This document shows, one piece after another, positions 1-11,905 of a stretch of DNA of 64,000 nucleotides; within the stretch, counting starts at the first letter, position 1, and each line of letters opens with the position of its first letter. This DNA comes from Salvia splendens. Lineage: Eukaryota; Streptophyta; Magnoliopsida; Lamiales; Lamiaceae. The stretch lies in contig NC_056035.1 of the NCBI RefSeq assembly GCF_004379255.2, forward strand, positions 23,994,502 to 24,058,501, given 5' to 3'. A program made the translations under genes and the position numbers. The notes below the pieces were generated by a model that had not been told where the DNA came from, did no database searches, and was given only the letters and a program-made list of their open reading frames with translations.

Positions 1-3000
1 ATCTGATCATAAAGACAGTCAAATGATTCTCTTTGTAGAGTGAGATAGAGATATTATTTTTTTATCTCATATTTTGAAATTTAACTATATATTCATGCCG
101 TGGAGAGAGAGAGAGAGATGCTTACGTTTACATTGGAGTTAAATGCTGGTACTATTTGAAAATTGAGCTCTTTACGAGAAAATGAAGCTAACAGTTTAAG
201 AGAAAATGAAGCTAACAAATTAGAGTTTGTGAGAAAATGAGTGAGATAATGTAAATTGAGTTCGGTGTTTATAGATGGCAGTCCCTAAGAATATGTTTTT
301 GCTTTAGTAAGAAAAGGTACAAAAAAGTGTTTATATTTATGAGTAAATTTTGATTGTTTCTCTTTGTGCTTGAAAGAATTAGTGACTAAACCATGGATTG
401 GATGTTCAGATGAAAAAAACCAACTTCATAAGCAAAGTAAAATGATTCTTAGAGGGAGATTTAGATCGTAAATTTTTTTATTTAGATGAATCGGCCTACA
501 TTGACTTCTACTTACAATAAAGCGGAAGAAAGAGCCAAAATCTCGAAAAATATGGCATTGAAAATTAAAATACACGCGCAGTTACAACCTTGTGCAATAA
601 ATTAAAAGTTTTGATATAGAAAAAATAGCCCACAATGACACAAATTTTGCACTGCACGGGCTGGGTGAGGATCCTAATCAAAATCCTTGTCATCTCTCTC
701 TTCATGCTATATACAGCGTATTTATAAACTAAAAGTCATATTTATACCTTGTGTATGAAAATGGAATAAATCTCATCAACATAAAGAGACAACTAAAAAT
801 ATGTACTACTACGATGGAAATACTTGTTTCATAAAGCAATGGAGTGCACGTTTGGATGAGAAAAGCCATCCTCTCATAAGGAAAGTCAAATGATTCTCTT
901 TGTAGAGTGAGATAGAGATCTTATTTTTTAATTTCATATTTTAAAATTTAACTTTATATCCATGCTTTGGAGAGAGAGAGAGAGAGATATCCTTACGTTT
1001 ACATTTGAGTTAGATGCTAATGCCATTTGCTTGACGAAATTGAGCTATTTAACAAACAATGAAGCTAACAGTTTAGAGATTTTATGGGGAAATAAGTGAA
1101 ATACTGTAGATTGAGATTGGTATTTATAGATGAAAGTTTCCCTAATAATATGTTTTTGAATTACTTAAAATAAGGCGTAAAAATTAGTTTTTATTTCGTA
1201 GTAAATTTCGATTCTTTCTCTTTGTGCATGAAAAAATTAGTGACTAAACCATGGATTGTATGTTCAGATGAAAAAAACCATCTTCAGAAGCAGAGTAAAA
1301 TGATTCATAGAGGGAGATTTAGATCGTAAATTTTTTATTTAGATGAATCGACCTACATTGACTTCTACTTACAATAAAGCGGAAGAAAGAGCCAAAATCT
1401 TGAAAAATATGGCATTGAAAATTAAAGTACACGCGCAGTTACAACCTTGTGCTATAAATTAAAAGTTTTGATAGAGGAAAAAATAGCCCACAATGGCACA
1501 AATTTTGCACTGCACGGGCTGGGTGAGGATCCTAATCAAAATCCTTGTCATCTCTCTCTTCATGCTATATACAGCGTATTTATAAACTAAAAGTCATATT
1601 TATACCTTGTGTATGAAAATGGAATAAATCTCATCAACATAAAGAGACAACTAAAAATATGTACTACTAAAATGGGAATACTTGTTTCACAAAACAATGG
1701 AGTGCACGTTTGGATGAGAAAAGCCATCCTCTCATAAGGAAAGTCAAATGATTCTCTTAGTAGAGTGAGATAGAGATCTTATTTTTTAATATCATATTTT
1801 GAAATTTAACTTTATATCCATGCCTTGGAGAGAGGGAAAGGGATGCTTACGTTTACGTTGGAATTAGATGTTGATGCCATTTGCTTGACGAAATTGAGTA
1901 GTTTAACAGAGAATGAAGCAAACAGTTTAGTGATTTTATGGGGAAATAAATGAAATACTGTAGATTGAGATTGGTATTTATAGATGGAAGTTTCCCTAAG
2001 AATATGTTCTTGAATTACTTAAAATAAGGCGTAAAAAGTAGTTTTTATTTCTTAGTAAATTTCGACTGTTTCTCTTTGTGCTTGAAAAAACATGTGACTT
2101 AACCGTGGATTTGACGTTCAGATAAAAAAAACATCTTCAAATGCAAAGTAAAATGATTCTTAGAGGGAGATTTAGATCGTAACTTTTAATTTAGATGAAT
2201 CAACCTACATTGACTTCTATTTACAATAAAGTGGAAGAAAAAGCCAAAATCTCGAAAATTATGGCATTAAAAATTAAAGTACCCGCGTAGTTACAACCTT
2301 GTGCAAAAAAATTTAAAGTTTTGATATAGAAAAAATAGCCCACAACGACACAAATTTTGCACTGCATGGGCTGGGTGAGGATCCTAATCGGAATCCTTGT
2401 CATCTCTCTCTTCATTCTATATATAGCGTATTTATAAACGAAAAGGCACGTTTATACCTTGTGTATGAAAATTGAATAAATCTCACTAAGATAAAGAGAC
2501 AACTGAAACTATATACTACTACCATAGGAATACTTGATTCATAAAACAATGGAGTGCACGTTTGGATGAGAAAAGCTATCCTCTCATAAGGAAAGTCAAA
2601 TGATTCTCTTTGTAGAGTGAGATAGAGATCTTATTTTTTAATCTCATATTTTGAAATTTAACTTTATATCGATGCCTTGGAGAGAGAGAGAGATGCTTAC
2701 GTTTACATTGGAGTTAGATGTTGATGCCATTTGCTTGACGAAATTGAGTAGTTTAACAGAGAATGAAGCAAACAGTTTAGTGATTTTATGGGGAAATAAA
2801 TGAAATACTGTAGATTGAGATTGATATTTATAGATGGAAGTTTCCCTAAGAATATGTTCTTGAATTACTTAAAATAATGCGTAAAAAGAAGTTCTTATTT
2901 CTTAGTAAATTTCGACAGTTTCTCTTTGTGCTTGAAAAAACATGTGACTTAACCGTGGATTTGACGTTCAGATAAAAAAAACCATCTTCAGATGCAAAGT

Positions 3001-4261
3001 AAAATGATTCTTAGAGGGAGATTTAGATCGTAACATTTTAATTTAGATGAATCAACCTACATTGACTTCTATTTACAATAAAGTGGAAGAAAGAGGCAAA
3101 ATCTCGAAAAATATGGCATTGAAAATTAAAGTACACGTGCAGTTACATCCTTGTGCAAAAAAATTAGAAGTTTTGATATAGAAAAAATAGCCCACAATGA
3201 CACAAATTTTGCACTGCATGGGCTGGGTGAGGATCCTAATCGGAATCCTTGTGATCTCTCTCTTCATGCTATATATAGCGTATTTATAAACTAAAACGCA
3301 CGTTTATACCTTGTGTATGAAAATTGAATAAATCTCATTAAGATAAAGAGACAACTGAAACTATATACTACTACCATGGGAATACCACGTTTGGATGAGA
3401 AAAGCTATCATCTCATAAGGAAAGTCAAATGATTCTCTTTGTAGAGTGAGATAGATATCTTATTTTTTTATCTCATATTTTGAAATTTAAATTTATATCC
3501 ATGCCATGGAGAGAGAGAGATGCTTACGTTTACATTGGTGTTAGATGCTGATGCCATTTGCTTGACGAAATTGAGCAGTTTAACAGAGAATGAAGCAAAC
3601 AGTTTAGTGATTTTACGGGGAAATAAGTGAAATACTGTGGATTGAGATTGGTATTTATAGATTGAAGTTTCCCTAATAATAAGTTTTTGAATTACTTAAA
3701 ATAAGGCGTAAAAAGGAGTTTTTATGTCTTAGTAAATTTCGACTGTTTCACTTTGTGGTTGAAAAAACATGTGACTCAACCGTGGATTGGATGTTCAGAT
3801 GAAAAAAAAAAACATATTCAGAAGCAAAGTAAAATGATTATTCGAGGGAGATTTCGATCGTAATTTTTTAATTTATATGAATCAGCATACATCGACTTCT
3901 ATTTACAATAAAGTGGAAGAAAAAGCCAAAATCTTGAAAAATATGGCATTGAAAATTAAAGTATAGGCGAAGTTACAACCTTATGCAATCAATTAAAAGT
4001 TTTGATATATAAAAAATATCCCATAACCATATAATTATGCACAGCATGTGGATCCTGATCATAATTCTAGTCATCTCTCTCTTCAAGCTATGTATAACGT
4101 ATTTATAAACTAAAAGTCACATTGATACCTTGTGTATGAAAATGGAATAAATCTCATCAAGATAAAGTGACAACTAAAAATATGTACTACTATGATGGTA
4201 ATACTTGTTACTCAAAACAATGGATTGCATGTTTGGATGAGAAAAGCTATCCGATCATAAA

Positions 4262-4351
4262 GACAGTCAAATGATTCTCTTTGTAGAGTGAGAAAGAGAT
4301 CTTATTTTTTTTATCACATATTTTGAAATTTAACTTTATATTCATGCCTTG

Positions 4352-4389
<38 letters not shown>

Positions 4390-4801
4390 TGCTTACGTTT
4401 ACATTGGAGTTAAATGCTGGTACTATTTGATTGATGAAATTGAGCTGTTTAAGAGAAAATGAAGCAAACAGTTTAGAGTTTTTGAGAAAATGAGTGAGAT
4501 AATGTAAATTGAAATCGGTGTTTATAGATGGCAGTCCCTAAGAATATGTTTTTGCTTTACCCAAAAAAGGTATAAAAAAGTGTTTATAATTCGTAATAAA
4601 TTTCGATTGTTTCTCATTGTGCTTGAAAACATTTGTGACTAAACCATGGATATAAATTTACATTTTGCTTGTGTACGAAAATAGAATAAATCTCATCAAG
4701 ATAAAGAGACAACTAAAAATATGTACTACTACAATGGGAATACTTGTTTCACAAAATAATGGAGTGCACGTTTGGATGAGAAAAGCCATCCTCTCATAAG
4801 G
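4262..4801. repeat. Internally deleted satellite monomer (540 bp)
   Basis: This type-X monomer is only 540 bp long. The sequence runs normally to the CCATGG block near 4650, then jumps to the segment just before CTTGTGTATGAAAATGG, so about 320 bp are missing. The junction is near 4652. The neighbouring monomers are full length. Confidence 0.85.
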
Positions 4802-5734
4802 AAAGTCAAATTATTCTCTTCGTAGACTGAGATAGAGTTCATATTTTTTAATCTCATATTTTAAAATTTAACTTTATATCCATGCCTTGGAGAGAGAGAG
4901 AGAGAGAGAGATGCTTATGTTTACATTGGTGTTAGATGCTGATGCCATTTGCTTGTCGAAATTGAGCAGTTTAACAAAGAATGAAGCAAACAATTTAGTG
5001 ATTTTACGGGGAAATAAGTGAAATACTGTGGATTGAGATTGGTATTTATAGATTGAAGTTTCCCTAAGAATATGTTTTTGAATTACTTAAAATAAGGCAT
5101 AAAAAGGAGTTTTTATATCTTAGTAAATTTCGACTGCTTCACTTTATGGTTGAAAAAACATGTGACTCAACCGTGGATTGGATGTTCAGATGAAAAAAAA
5201 CATATTCAGAAGCAAAGTAAAATGATTCTTCGAGAGAGATTTCGATCGTAATTTTTTAATTTATATGAATCAGCCTACATCGACTCCTATTTACAATAAA
5301 GTGGAAGAAAGAGCCAAAATCTTGAAAAATATGGCATTGAAAATTAAAGTATTGGCCCAGTTACAACCTTATGTAATCAATTAAGAGTTTTGATATAGAA
5401 AAAATATCTCATAATCACATAATTTTGCACAGCACGGGCTGGGTGTGGATCCTAATCAGAATTCTAGTCATCTCTCTCTTCAAGCTATGTATAACGTATT
5501 TATAAACTAAAAGTCACATTGATACCTTGTGTATGAAAATGAAATAAATCTCATCAAGATAAAGTGACAACTAAAAAAATGTAATACTATGATGGTAATA
5601 CATGTTACTCAAAACAATGGAGTGCACATTTGGATGATAAAAAATATCTGATCATAAAGACAGTTAAATAATTCTCTTTGTAGAGTGAGATAGAGATCTT
5701 ATTTTTTTTTATCTCATATTTTTAAATTTAACTT

Positions 5735-5739
5735 TATAT
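5735..5739. repeat. Target-site duplication TATAT, left copy
   Basis: TATAT immediately precedes the LTR terminus TGTCACGAC and is repeated at 20983-20987 after the other terminus (GATGTTACA). Removing the element and one copy restores the normal satellite reading ACTTTATATTCATG, which other monomers contain. This fixes both element ends to the base. Confidence 0.93.
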
Positions 5740-6960
5740 TGTCACGACAGCCCATACTAGGGGTACTACAAACGCGGCGATCGTGATACAACATGAAAGG
5801 ATAGCGTTTTACTTGAAACTTAATTAACTTAAAAGAATGAAAAAACATTTTTGGTTTAAAGAAGTTTAAAGTTATAACTTTTCTATTAAACAAAAACGAC
5901 TCATAATAAATACCTTTAAAAGAAAACATCGAAGAAAATTAATTATTAAAAACCCAATCAACTTCAAAAAAAAAAACATTTTGTTTACTTCGCGGGAAAC
6001 ATCATTTTCAAGTAACATTGTAAATACTCATTTAAAACCTAACACAACAAAACATACTCAAACACAATACGAAAAAGATTAAAGTATTGGAACATAGTTC
6101 AAGATATAGCAGCGGACTCAACATCCTCTGTAACATCCCGCTCAACCTGCAAAATTTGAAAAGAAATTGCAGGGCTGAGTACTTGTTGTACTCAATGGGC
6201 TCATGCCGAAAACATTTTATATAGTTATGTCATCCATACCAGTGATCTCGAGTTTTATATGAAATTAAGAAATTACCGTCGAGAACACAAAAACATTTCG
6301 TAGACTGGCCACTCAAATAATCTCCCCATTTTCAACAATCCATCAATCACAACAGCAATCCACAGTGCGACGAAAGTGTGGCCACACTATTCGCCCATGA
6401 GACCGGCCGACTAGCAAGGACGGCCCATGATCCCACTAGTGTACACAGCCTGATAGGGTTTGCGGCCCTACTCAGACCCGAATTCGTTTCACATCACAAC
6501 CATATAGCCTAACGGAGCAAGCTCAGACGAACTAGGCATCAGGAAACAATCTCATAAACAAAAATATTTTGGCATGACATAACAGTTAAACCACCCTTAT
6601 AACACCACATAGTATTTTGGAAAAATAAAGAGGTTTGAAAAAGAAAGCCCACCTCGTTCGCTTAACAAATCACAATCCAACTTATGGCAACTCTCGTTCC
6701 TCGAGCTCACGTATACATAATCACCCTTGTCAACGACAACACAATCAGCCTTCCTTAAGTTTATATTATCATGCATGTCCTATTGTTCCTTTTTATTGTT
6801 CTCTTATCCATCCCAACATTCACCAACACAAAGAAGACATGTCAATATTTCTCAATGTGTCACACATAGTCACGTCGTAGGATACTTTCTCAAATCATAC
6901 ATGCATCAAACAATTCATCAAAACGTTGCAACAGTGATATTTTCACATAACAACAAAACT

Positions 6961-7393
6961 GGCAGAACTGTGCGGTTGGTTTGTAAAAATCACCAAAAGT
7001 TCATCCGACCTCATATGAAGCTAAAATTTGGTCACAACACAGTAGACACATTCAAGTCCATTCAGGTAAAGTTTCACACTCAAATTATGTCATTTGGTCA
7101 GTCAAAACATTAATACAACTCTCTGGTCGGAATATAAAAATTCTGGCCGCATTGCGCAGTTCATTGGAAAAATTCACCATAAATTCATCCGATGTCCAAT
7201 AAGGTTGATATTTTTACACGACTCAGAAGACACTTCAAATTTTCATCTAGTTCAAGAATCACATCAAACGGAGGTCATTTGTTCGGTCAAACAGAATACG
7301 AAACTTTCTGGGCGAGAACACAAGTTTCTGGCAGAATTGCGCAGTCAACTTCAAACATTTTTTAAAAATTCATTTTTCAACAAAAAGGGCTGA
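6961..7393. repeat. Three degenerate ~184-bp tandem units inside the left LTR
   Basis: Units start near 6961, 7145 and 7330. Each opens with a GGCAGAACTG or GGCAGAATTGCGCAG core followed by AAATTCATCCGA-like and GACTCAGAAGACAC-like stretches. The third is truncated at its end. The same spacing occurs in the right LTR and in the solo LTR. Confidence 0.75.
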
Positions 7394-7883
7394 AATCATC
7401 CTCAATCATCCAAATACGATTTTTCATGCTTATAACACACAATCATGCTTAAAAAGGTTCTCATAATCATGTTTGCACATAAACTCACATCATTCACCCA
7501 AGATTCAAATCAACCTTCACATAAACTCAATCAAAATCGCATAATTATCAAAGTTCTCATGCAATCACACTTTCCCACCGATTAATTTTGCGATCTATCA
7601 TTCCTACACTCACTATATGCATGTAGGGTTCAAGAACAAGGATTATATGAAAAGATTAATGGAAAGTGAATCAAATATACCTTTCTTGAAGAAAACGAAT
7701 CGGTAGAAATAAGAATTGATGCGATTCGTCGTAGACTCTTGGAAATAAACTTCAACGGATGCCAGAACAACGATTGAAGGAGAGTTTTTGGTGAGAATGT
7801 TGAGAGGGGGAGGAGGCGTGTGGGAGAGGGAGAAAGGAGGAGGGAGCGTGTGAAAGAGAGGAATGGGGGCTAGGGTTAATTTG

Positions 7884-7891
7884 ATTTTATA
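7884..7891 (-). promoter_or_regulatory. Candidate TATA box of the left LTR
   Basis: TATAAAAT on the minus strand, followed in the transcription direction by AACCCTAGCCCCC and then a CT-rich tract. The right LTR has the same site, and the solo LTR has a CATAAAAA at the matching place. Position within the LTR fits a promoter, but the start site is not visible from sequence. Confidence 0.4.
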
Positions 7892-8659
7892 GTCTAGGTT
7901 TAATCCTACACTTAAATTAAATAATTAAAATTATGGAGGAATAATAAAATCCCACAATTAACATGGAAATGGGCGTGTGAAATTGGAGTAATGAAAGGAA
8001 AATATTTAAACCTCAATTAAATAAGAATAGGTTTTAAATTTGGAAATTTCCTTGTTGGAAAAAAGGCTCCCACAAAATAGGTAACAATTAAATTAATTCC
8101 ACAAGGAAATTGGAAGCATATGGGGCGAAAATTTAAAGGCTTTAAAGAAAGAATGAGTCAAATCCTAATTAAATTAGGATATGGAGGAATTTGAAAAAAG
8201 ATTAAATTTAATTGGATTTTAAATTTAAGAAGGAAATTAAATAAAGTACCAATTAAATCTACAAAAATAATTCATCCTCTTATTTAATAGGGATTTTCGA
8301 AAACTTCCAAAGAACAAGCTAGGTTCGACATTTATGTAGAATAAATTAGGGATAATGTGGTTTGGATTTAATTTGGATGAATATCCCAAAATAATTAATT
8401 AAATCCAAGAAATGTAATACTATTTCCAAAAATTAGGAAGGGCCGAAAATTCCATTGAATAGGCTCGGAAAAATATATGCATGATCCTATTAAATTATTT
8501 CCCTACATTGGAAAATATAAAAATATCAACCACTTCATTCCACATCACCCACGACAATTATTTCACATAATTCACTTAATCGCATAGAAACAAAAGTTTC
8601 ATAATTAAAATTTCAAATCAACTTATTAAATAAACATCACAAAATTTTGGGATGTTACA

Positions 8660-8672
8660 TCCTTCCCCTCTT
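8660..8672 (-). other. Polypurine tract of the LTR element
   Basis: Minus-strand AAGAGGGGAAGGA directly abuts the TGTAACATCCC terminus of the 3' LTR. This is the expected place and composition for the plus-strand DNA primer in reverse transcription. Confidence 0.9.
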
Positions 8673-8712
8673 AACAGAAATTTCATCCCGAAATTTGATC
8701 GTCTCACATAAA

Positions 8713-9078
8713 CTACTCGGGGAACTTTTCTTTCATTCTATCTTCTAACTCCCACGTGGCTTCCTCAGGACCATGGTGTTTCCACAACACCTTCACGGAT
8801 GCCATCGACTTGTTTCGCAACTCTTGTACCTTCCGATCTAGGATTGCCTCGGGACTTTCCTCGTAGCTCATGTTGGGGGTTAGGATCACTTCCTCCTGAT
8901 GAATCACATGCTTGGGGTCGAACACGTACTTTCGCAACTGTGACACGTGGAACACGCTGTGCACGTTCCCAAAGCTGGGAGGTAACGCCAAGCGGTACGC
9001 CACATGACCTACTACATCGATAATCTCGTACGGTCCTACAAAAGGCGGTTTCAGCTTGCCCTTTACTCCAAACCTCAC
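8713..9078 (-). pseudogene. Integrase C-terminus: GPY/F module and chromodomain
   Basis: From the segment start near 9078, residues 13-20 read FVGPYEII, the GPY/F module of Ty3/gypsy integrases. A YRLALPP and VFHVSQLRKY stretch follows. Residues about 80-121 form a chromodomain-like end (ILDRKVQELRN, VKVLWKHH, EEATWE). In chromoviruses this module is thought to direct integration to particular chromatin. The stop at 8715-8713 lies only about 40 bp before the polypurine tract, so it is probably the natural end of pol. This segment is intact, but upstream frameshifts cut it off from the rest. Confidence 0.92.
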
Positions 9079-9100
9079 AACTCATCTCGTCGGGATACTT

Positions 9101-10040
9101 TCAAAAACACTTTGTCACCAACGTCGAATTTGATTTCCGTTCGACGCACGTCAGCATACGACTTTGCCTATCTTGAGCTTCCTTGATCCTTGCGCGGATT
9201 TGATGCACAATTTCGGTCATCTCTTTTATAGCGTCGGGTCCTAACATCTTCCTCTCGCCTACTTCATCCCAATAAAGTGGGGATTGACACTTCCTGCCAT
9301 ACAAGGCTTCATACGGAGCCATATCGATCGTCGCTTGGTAGCTATTGTTGTAGGCGAATTCAACCAACGGTAGAACAGTTTCCCAACTTTCCCCTCGATC
9401 TAAGAGAACGGCTCGCAGCATATCTTCAAGCGTTTGAATCGTCCTCTCTGACTGTCCGATTGCGGGTGATAAGCAGTGCTAAAGTTCAGTTGTGTGCACA
9501 ATTCACGTTGCGAACTCATCCAAAACTTTGATATGAACTTCGTATCGCGGTCGGATACAATGGTCTTTGGCCCTCGATGCAAACGAACAATCTCATTCAC
9601 GTAGAGTTTTGCTAACTTGTCCGCGCCATAAGTAATTCGAATTGGTAAAAAGTGTGTACTTTTAGTTAGTCGATCGATGATCACCCAAATCGCAGTGTTG
9701 CCTTTTTGTGACTTTGGCAAACCCGTCACGAAATCCATAGCTAGATGCTCCCACTTCCATTCGGGAATTTCGAGTGGTTGCAACTTCCCATATGGCCGCT
9801 GGTGTAAGGCCTTCACTTATTGGCACGCTAGGCATCGTTCCACATATGACGCTACGTCTCCTTTCATTCCATTCCACCAAAAACATTACTTCAAATCTCG
9901 ATACATCTTCGTGCTTCCAGGGTGAGCAGTGTAAGGCGTGTCGTGCGCTTCACTCAAAATCTCATCTTTTACCGCCTGATCACTCGGCACACACAATCGT
10001 CCATCGTACGATAAAGCATTATCCACCTCCTCACGGTAAT
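9101..10040 (-). pseudogene. Integrase domain (zinc finger and DDE core, frameshifted)
   Basis: The N-terminal HHCC zinc finger is visible as H-x6-H (AHDTPYTAH) and CxxC (ERCLAC), separated by an in-frame TAA at 9888-9886. A second TAA lies at 9819-9817. The core shows MDFVTGLP (first Asp, codon 9735-9733) and SDRDTKF (second Asp, codon 9552-9550). A 4-base loss near 9453 shifts the frame just before the Glu (codon 9448-9446, in QSERTIQ). Spacing fits the DD35E rule of the family. The following segment (FAYNNSYQ, APYEALYGRKC) is typical of gypsy integrases. The frame breaks again near 9165. Confidence 0.94.
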
Positions 10041-10260
10041 GATCAAGCTTCTCGGCTCTCACCTTCACACGTAATTCTTCCAACTTCTCATCACGTCGTT
10101 GGGCTTCTATGAGCTTGGTCCTCAATTCTGGCTCAATCACTAGTGTTGCTAATCCTGCTTCTACTGTCTCGGGCGCTTTCACTATTTCCAATCTCATCTT
10201 GTCGAACTCGTGAATCAACGCTTCCTCTTGCATTAGGACATAAGCCAATTGCGGTTGGTT

Positions 10261-10831
10261 CTTCCTACTCAAAGCATCGGCTACTACGTTCGCGTAGCCC
10301 GGGTGATAGAGAATACCACAGTCATAGTCTTTCACAATCTCTAACCAACATCGTTGCCGCATGTTTAGCTCCTTCTGCTCGAAGAAGTACTTGAGACTCT
10401 TGTGATCCGTATATATCTCGCATCTCACTCCATAGAGATGGTGTCTCCAAATTTTCAGTGCGTGCACCACTGCCGCTAGTTCTAAATCATGAGTCGGAAA
10501 AATTCAACTCATTTGGTCTCAACTGTCGGGAAGCAAAAGCTATCACTTTCCCATCTTGCATCAACACACATCCAAGTCCTACTTTTGATGCATTAGTGTA
10601 GACGGCGAAGTCTTTGTCGATTGCTGGCACGGCTAGAACCGGTGCTGTCGTCAACTTCTCCTTCAACAGTTTGAAACTCGCCTCGCACTCCGGCGTCCAA
10701 ACCACTTTGATTCCCTTCTTTAGCAATTGTGTCATGGGTCTCGCGATTTTAGAGAATCCTTCAATGAAACGTCGATAGTATCCCGCCAATCCCAAGAAAC
10801 TGTGGATTTCACTCGGTGTTTTTGGTGATTT
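10261..10831 (-). pseudogene. RNase H domain (frameshifted, catalytic Asp lost)
   Basis: Starts with the connection [12 protein letters not shown] (which uses frame-correct codons before 10795) and ends at ADALSRK near 10261. The first catalytic Asp, normally in YTDAS, reads YTNAS: codon 10594-10592 is AAT rather than GAT, a G-to-A change. A single extra T near 10500 shifts the frame between [10 protein letters not shown] and the [17 protein letters not shown] continuation. The later motifs [12 protein letters not shown] and [15 protein letters not shown] are intact. RNase H activity would be lost through both defects. Confidence 0.93.
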
Positions 10832-11440
10832 CTAATTCTGCACGGCCTCGACCATTACTGGGTCTACTTGAATCCCATTTGCCGTCACAATATGACCAAG
10901 AAAGTTCACTCGAGTAAACCAAAACTCGCACTTACTAAACTTGGCATAAAGCTTCTCATTTCGCAACATTTCCAACACTGTTCGTAGATGCCATCTATGT
11001 TCCTCCTCGTTCTTCGAGTATACTAAAACATCGTCGATGAAGACTAACACGAACTTGTCGAGATACTCATGGAAAACTCGGTTCATCAAGTCCATGAAAA
11101 CTGCCGGGACGTTAGTAAGTCCAAATGGCATCACGACGAATTCATAGTGGCCATATCGAGTGCGAAAAGCAGTCTTAGGCACATCCTCTCGTTGGACCTT
11201 TAGTTGATGATACCCTGATCTCAAATCCATTTTCGAGAATACGCCTGTTCCTCGAAGTTGGTCAAATAAATCATCAATCCTCGGTAGTGGGTACTTGTTC
11301 TTCAAGGTCATCTTGTTGAGCTCACGATAGTCGATGCACATCCTCATCGTTCCATCCTTCTTCTTAACGAACAACACTGGCGCTCCCCACGGTGACACAC
11401 TGGGTCGAAAAAAACCCAAGTCTAATAGTTCTTGCAACTA
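10832..11440 (-). pseudogene. Reverse transcriptase domain (RT)
   Basis: About 200 uninterrupted codons between the TAG at 11440-11438 and the TAG at 10834-10832. Visible RT motifs, numbered from 11437: [16 protein letters not shown] (15-30), CIDYRELN (34-41), [10 protein letters not shown] with the first catalytic Asp (about 71), MPFGLTN (103-109) and FIDD (133-136), the Ty3-type version of YxDD. The C-terminal FLGH motif is also present. The catalytic residues are intact, so this is the best-preserved part of pol. TNVPAVFMD replaces the common TNAPAAFMD. The closing TAG replaces a Trp codon expected in VQNW. Confidence 0.95.
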
Positions 11441-11462
11441 AACCTTCAACTCTGCCAATTCT

Positions 11463-11905
11463 TTAGGGGCCATTCGTTATGGTGCCTTTCAACACTGGCG
11501 CAGATCCGGGTTCTAAGTCGATGGTAAACTCCACTTGTCTGTCAGGCGGTGGTCCAGGTAAGGTTTCAGGGAACACATCAGGAAAGTCTCGTACTACTGC
11601 CACGTCTTCCACTTTCGACTCCTTCTTCTCGTCTCCGTTCAAATACACAAGATATGCCGAACGCCCTTTTCTTATCATCGTGGTTGCTTGCATAGCAGAG
11701 ATTATGGAGGTTCGTTGGTTCATGGAGATTCCACACAAGATGGCCGGCTCGTCACCAGGGGTTTGAAAAGAAATCTGTGTCTCTTTACAGTGAATCATTG
11801 CGTGGTTCTCGGTAAGCAAATCCATTCCCAAAATTATGTCAACGTTCTCCAAAGGCATGGCGTGTAAAAGTCGAGCTACTACTCCTAACTCTCCTAACAC
11901 AAACT
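11463..11905 (-). pseudogene. Protease C-terminal half and PR-RT linker (remnant)
   Basis: The segment contains DIILGMDLL, matching the conserved ILGMD motif near the end of Ty3/gypsy proteases. The linker ahead of RT follows (DFPDVFPETLPGPPPDRQVE). The catalytic DTG/DSG motif, which should lie upstream, is not present: sequence beyond about 11905 no longer resembles the family. A frameshift near 11487 and a TAA at 11479-11477 break the path into RT. Confidence 0.9.

Larger units (their letters stand above)
1..5739. repeat. Satellite array, left block (divergent ~830-867 bp monomers)
   Basis: Tandem repeats seen directly. Using the motif AAAGTCAAATGATTCTC as register, monomers begin near 15, 882, 1740, 2592, 3421, 4262, 4802 and 5660. 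Each monomer has the same internal order: a (GA)n run, a GGAAATAAGTGAAATACT-like stretch, a CCATGGATTGG block, TGCACGGGCTGGGTGAGGAT, a TATA-rich near-palindrome and GGAGTGCACGTTTGGATGAG. Neighbouring copies differ at many sites, more than in the block after 33 kb. The copies near 15, 4262 and 5660 are a distinct type (X, with GCTGGTACYATTTGA). The others are Y- or Z-like. The last copy is interrupted by the LTR element. I see no gene here; the short open frames at 2221-2415 and 3073-3267 are the same satellite segment in two monomers. Confidence 0.95.
5740..8659 (-). repeat. LTR, left copy (3' LTR of the minus-strand element), 2,920 bp
   Basis: Direct repeat of 17993-20982, starting TGTCACGAC and ending GATGTTACA on the plus strand. 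Compared with the right LTR it lacks about 74 bp after position 6116 (present at 18367-18440). The solo LTR retains the corresponding segment, so the loss is in this copy. It contains three degenerate 184-bp repeats (6961-7393), a CT/GA-rich stretch (about 7790-7870) and a TATA-like site. Short open frames between 6635 and 7393 are not accepted as genes. Confidence 0.95.
8713..11905 (-). pseudogene. pol: pol polyprotein pseudogene (PR remnant-RT-RNase H-IN-chromodomain)
   Basis: Remnant of the Ty3/gypsy polyprotein, which in an intact element reverse-transcribes and integrates the element's DNA. Read on the minus strand the domains come in canonical order but in separate open segments: 11900-11463, 11437-10832, 10795-10487, 10470-9886, 9816-9400, 9421-9101 and 9078-8713. 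Breaks seen: a frameshift near 11487; in-frame stops at 11479-11477 (TAA), 11440-11438 (TAG), 10834-10832 (TAG), 9888-9886 (TAA) and 9819-9817 (TAA); a one-base gain near 10500; a 4-base loss near 9453; frameshifts near 9165 and 9090, the latter followed by a TGA. Most stops fit C-to-T or G-to-A changes of Gln or Trp codons, as expected for decay of methylated DNA. Homology begins abruptly near 11905; the protease active-site half and gag are missing. Not translatable as a whole. Confidence 0.95.

Noticed and set aside
6635..7393. Open frames in the LTR (6635-6880, 6727-7113, 7094-7393 and their copies at 18959-19717) with a similar frame in the solo LTR at 27083-26862, suggesting a conserved antisense protein.
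   Set aside because: Comparing about 50 codons by hand between 6955-7110 and the solo LTR gave about 7 silent and 15 amino-acid-changing differences, close to neutral expectation. The likeness among frames follows from the 184-bp DNA repeats.
8765..10394. Plus-strand and alternate-frame open segments across pol (8799-9023, 9277-9531, 9677-9925, 9774-10112, 10143-10394, 11479-11766).
   Set aside because: They overlap recognised minus-strand RT, RNase H, IN and chromodomain coding and show no family motifs.
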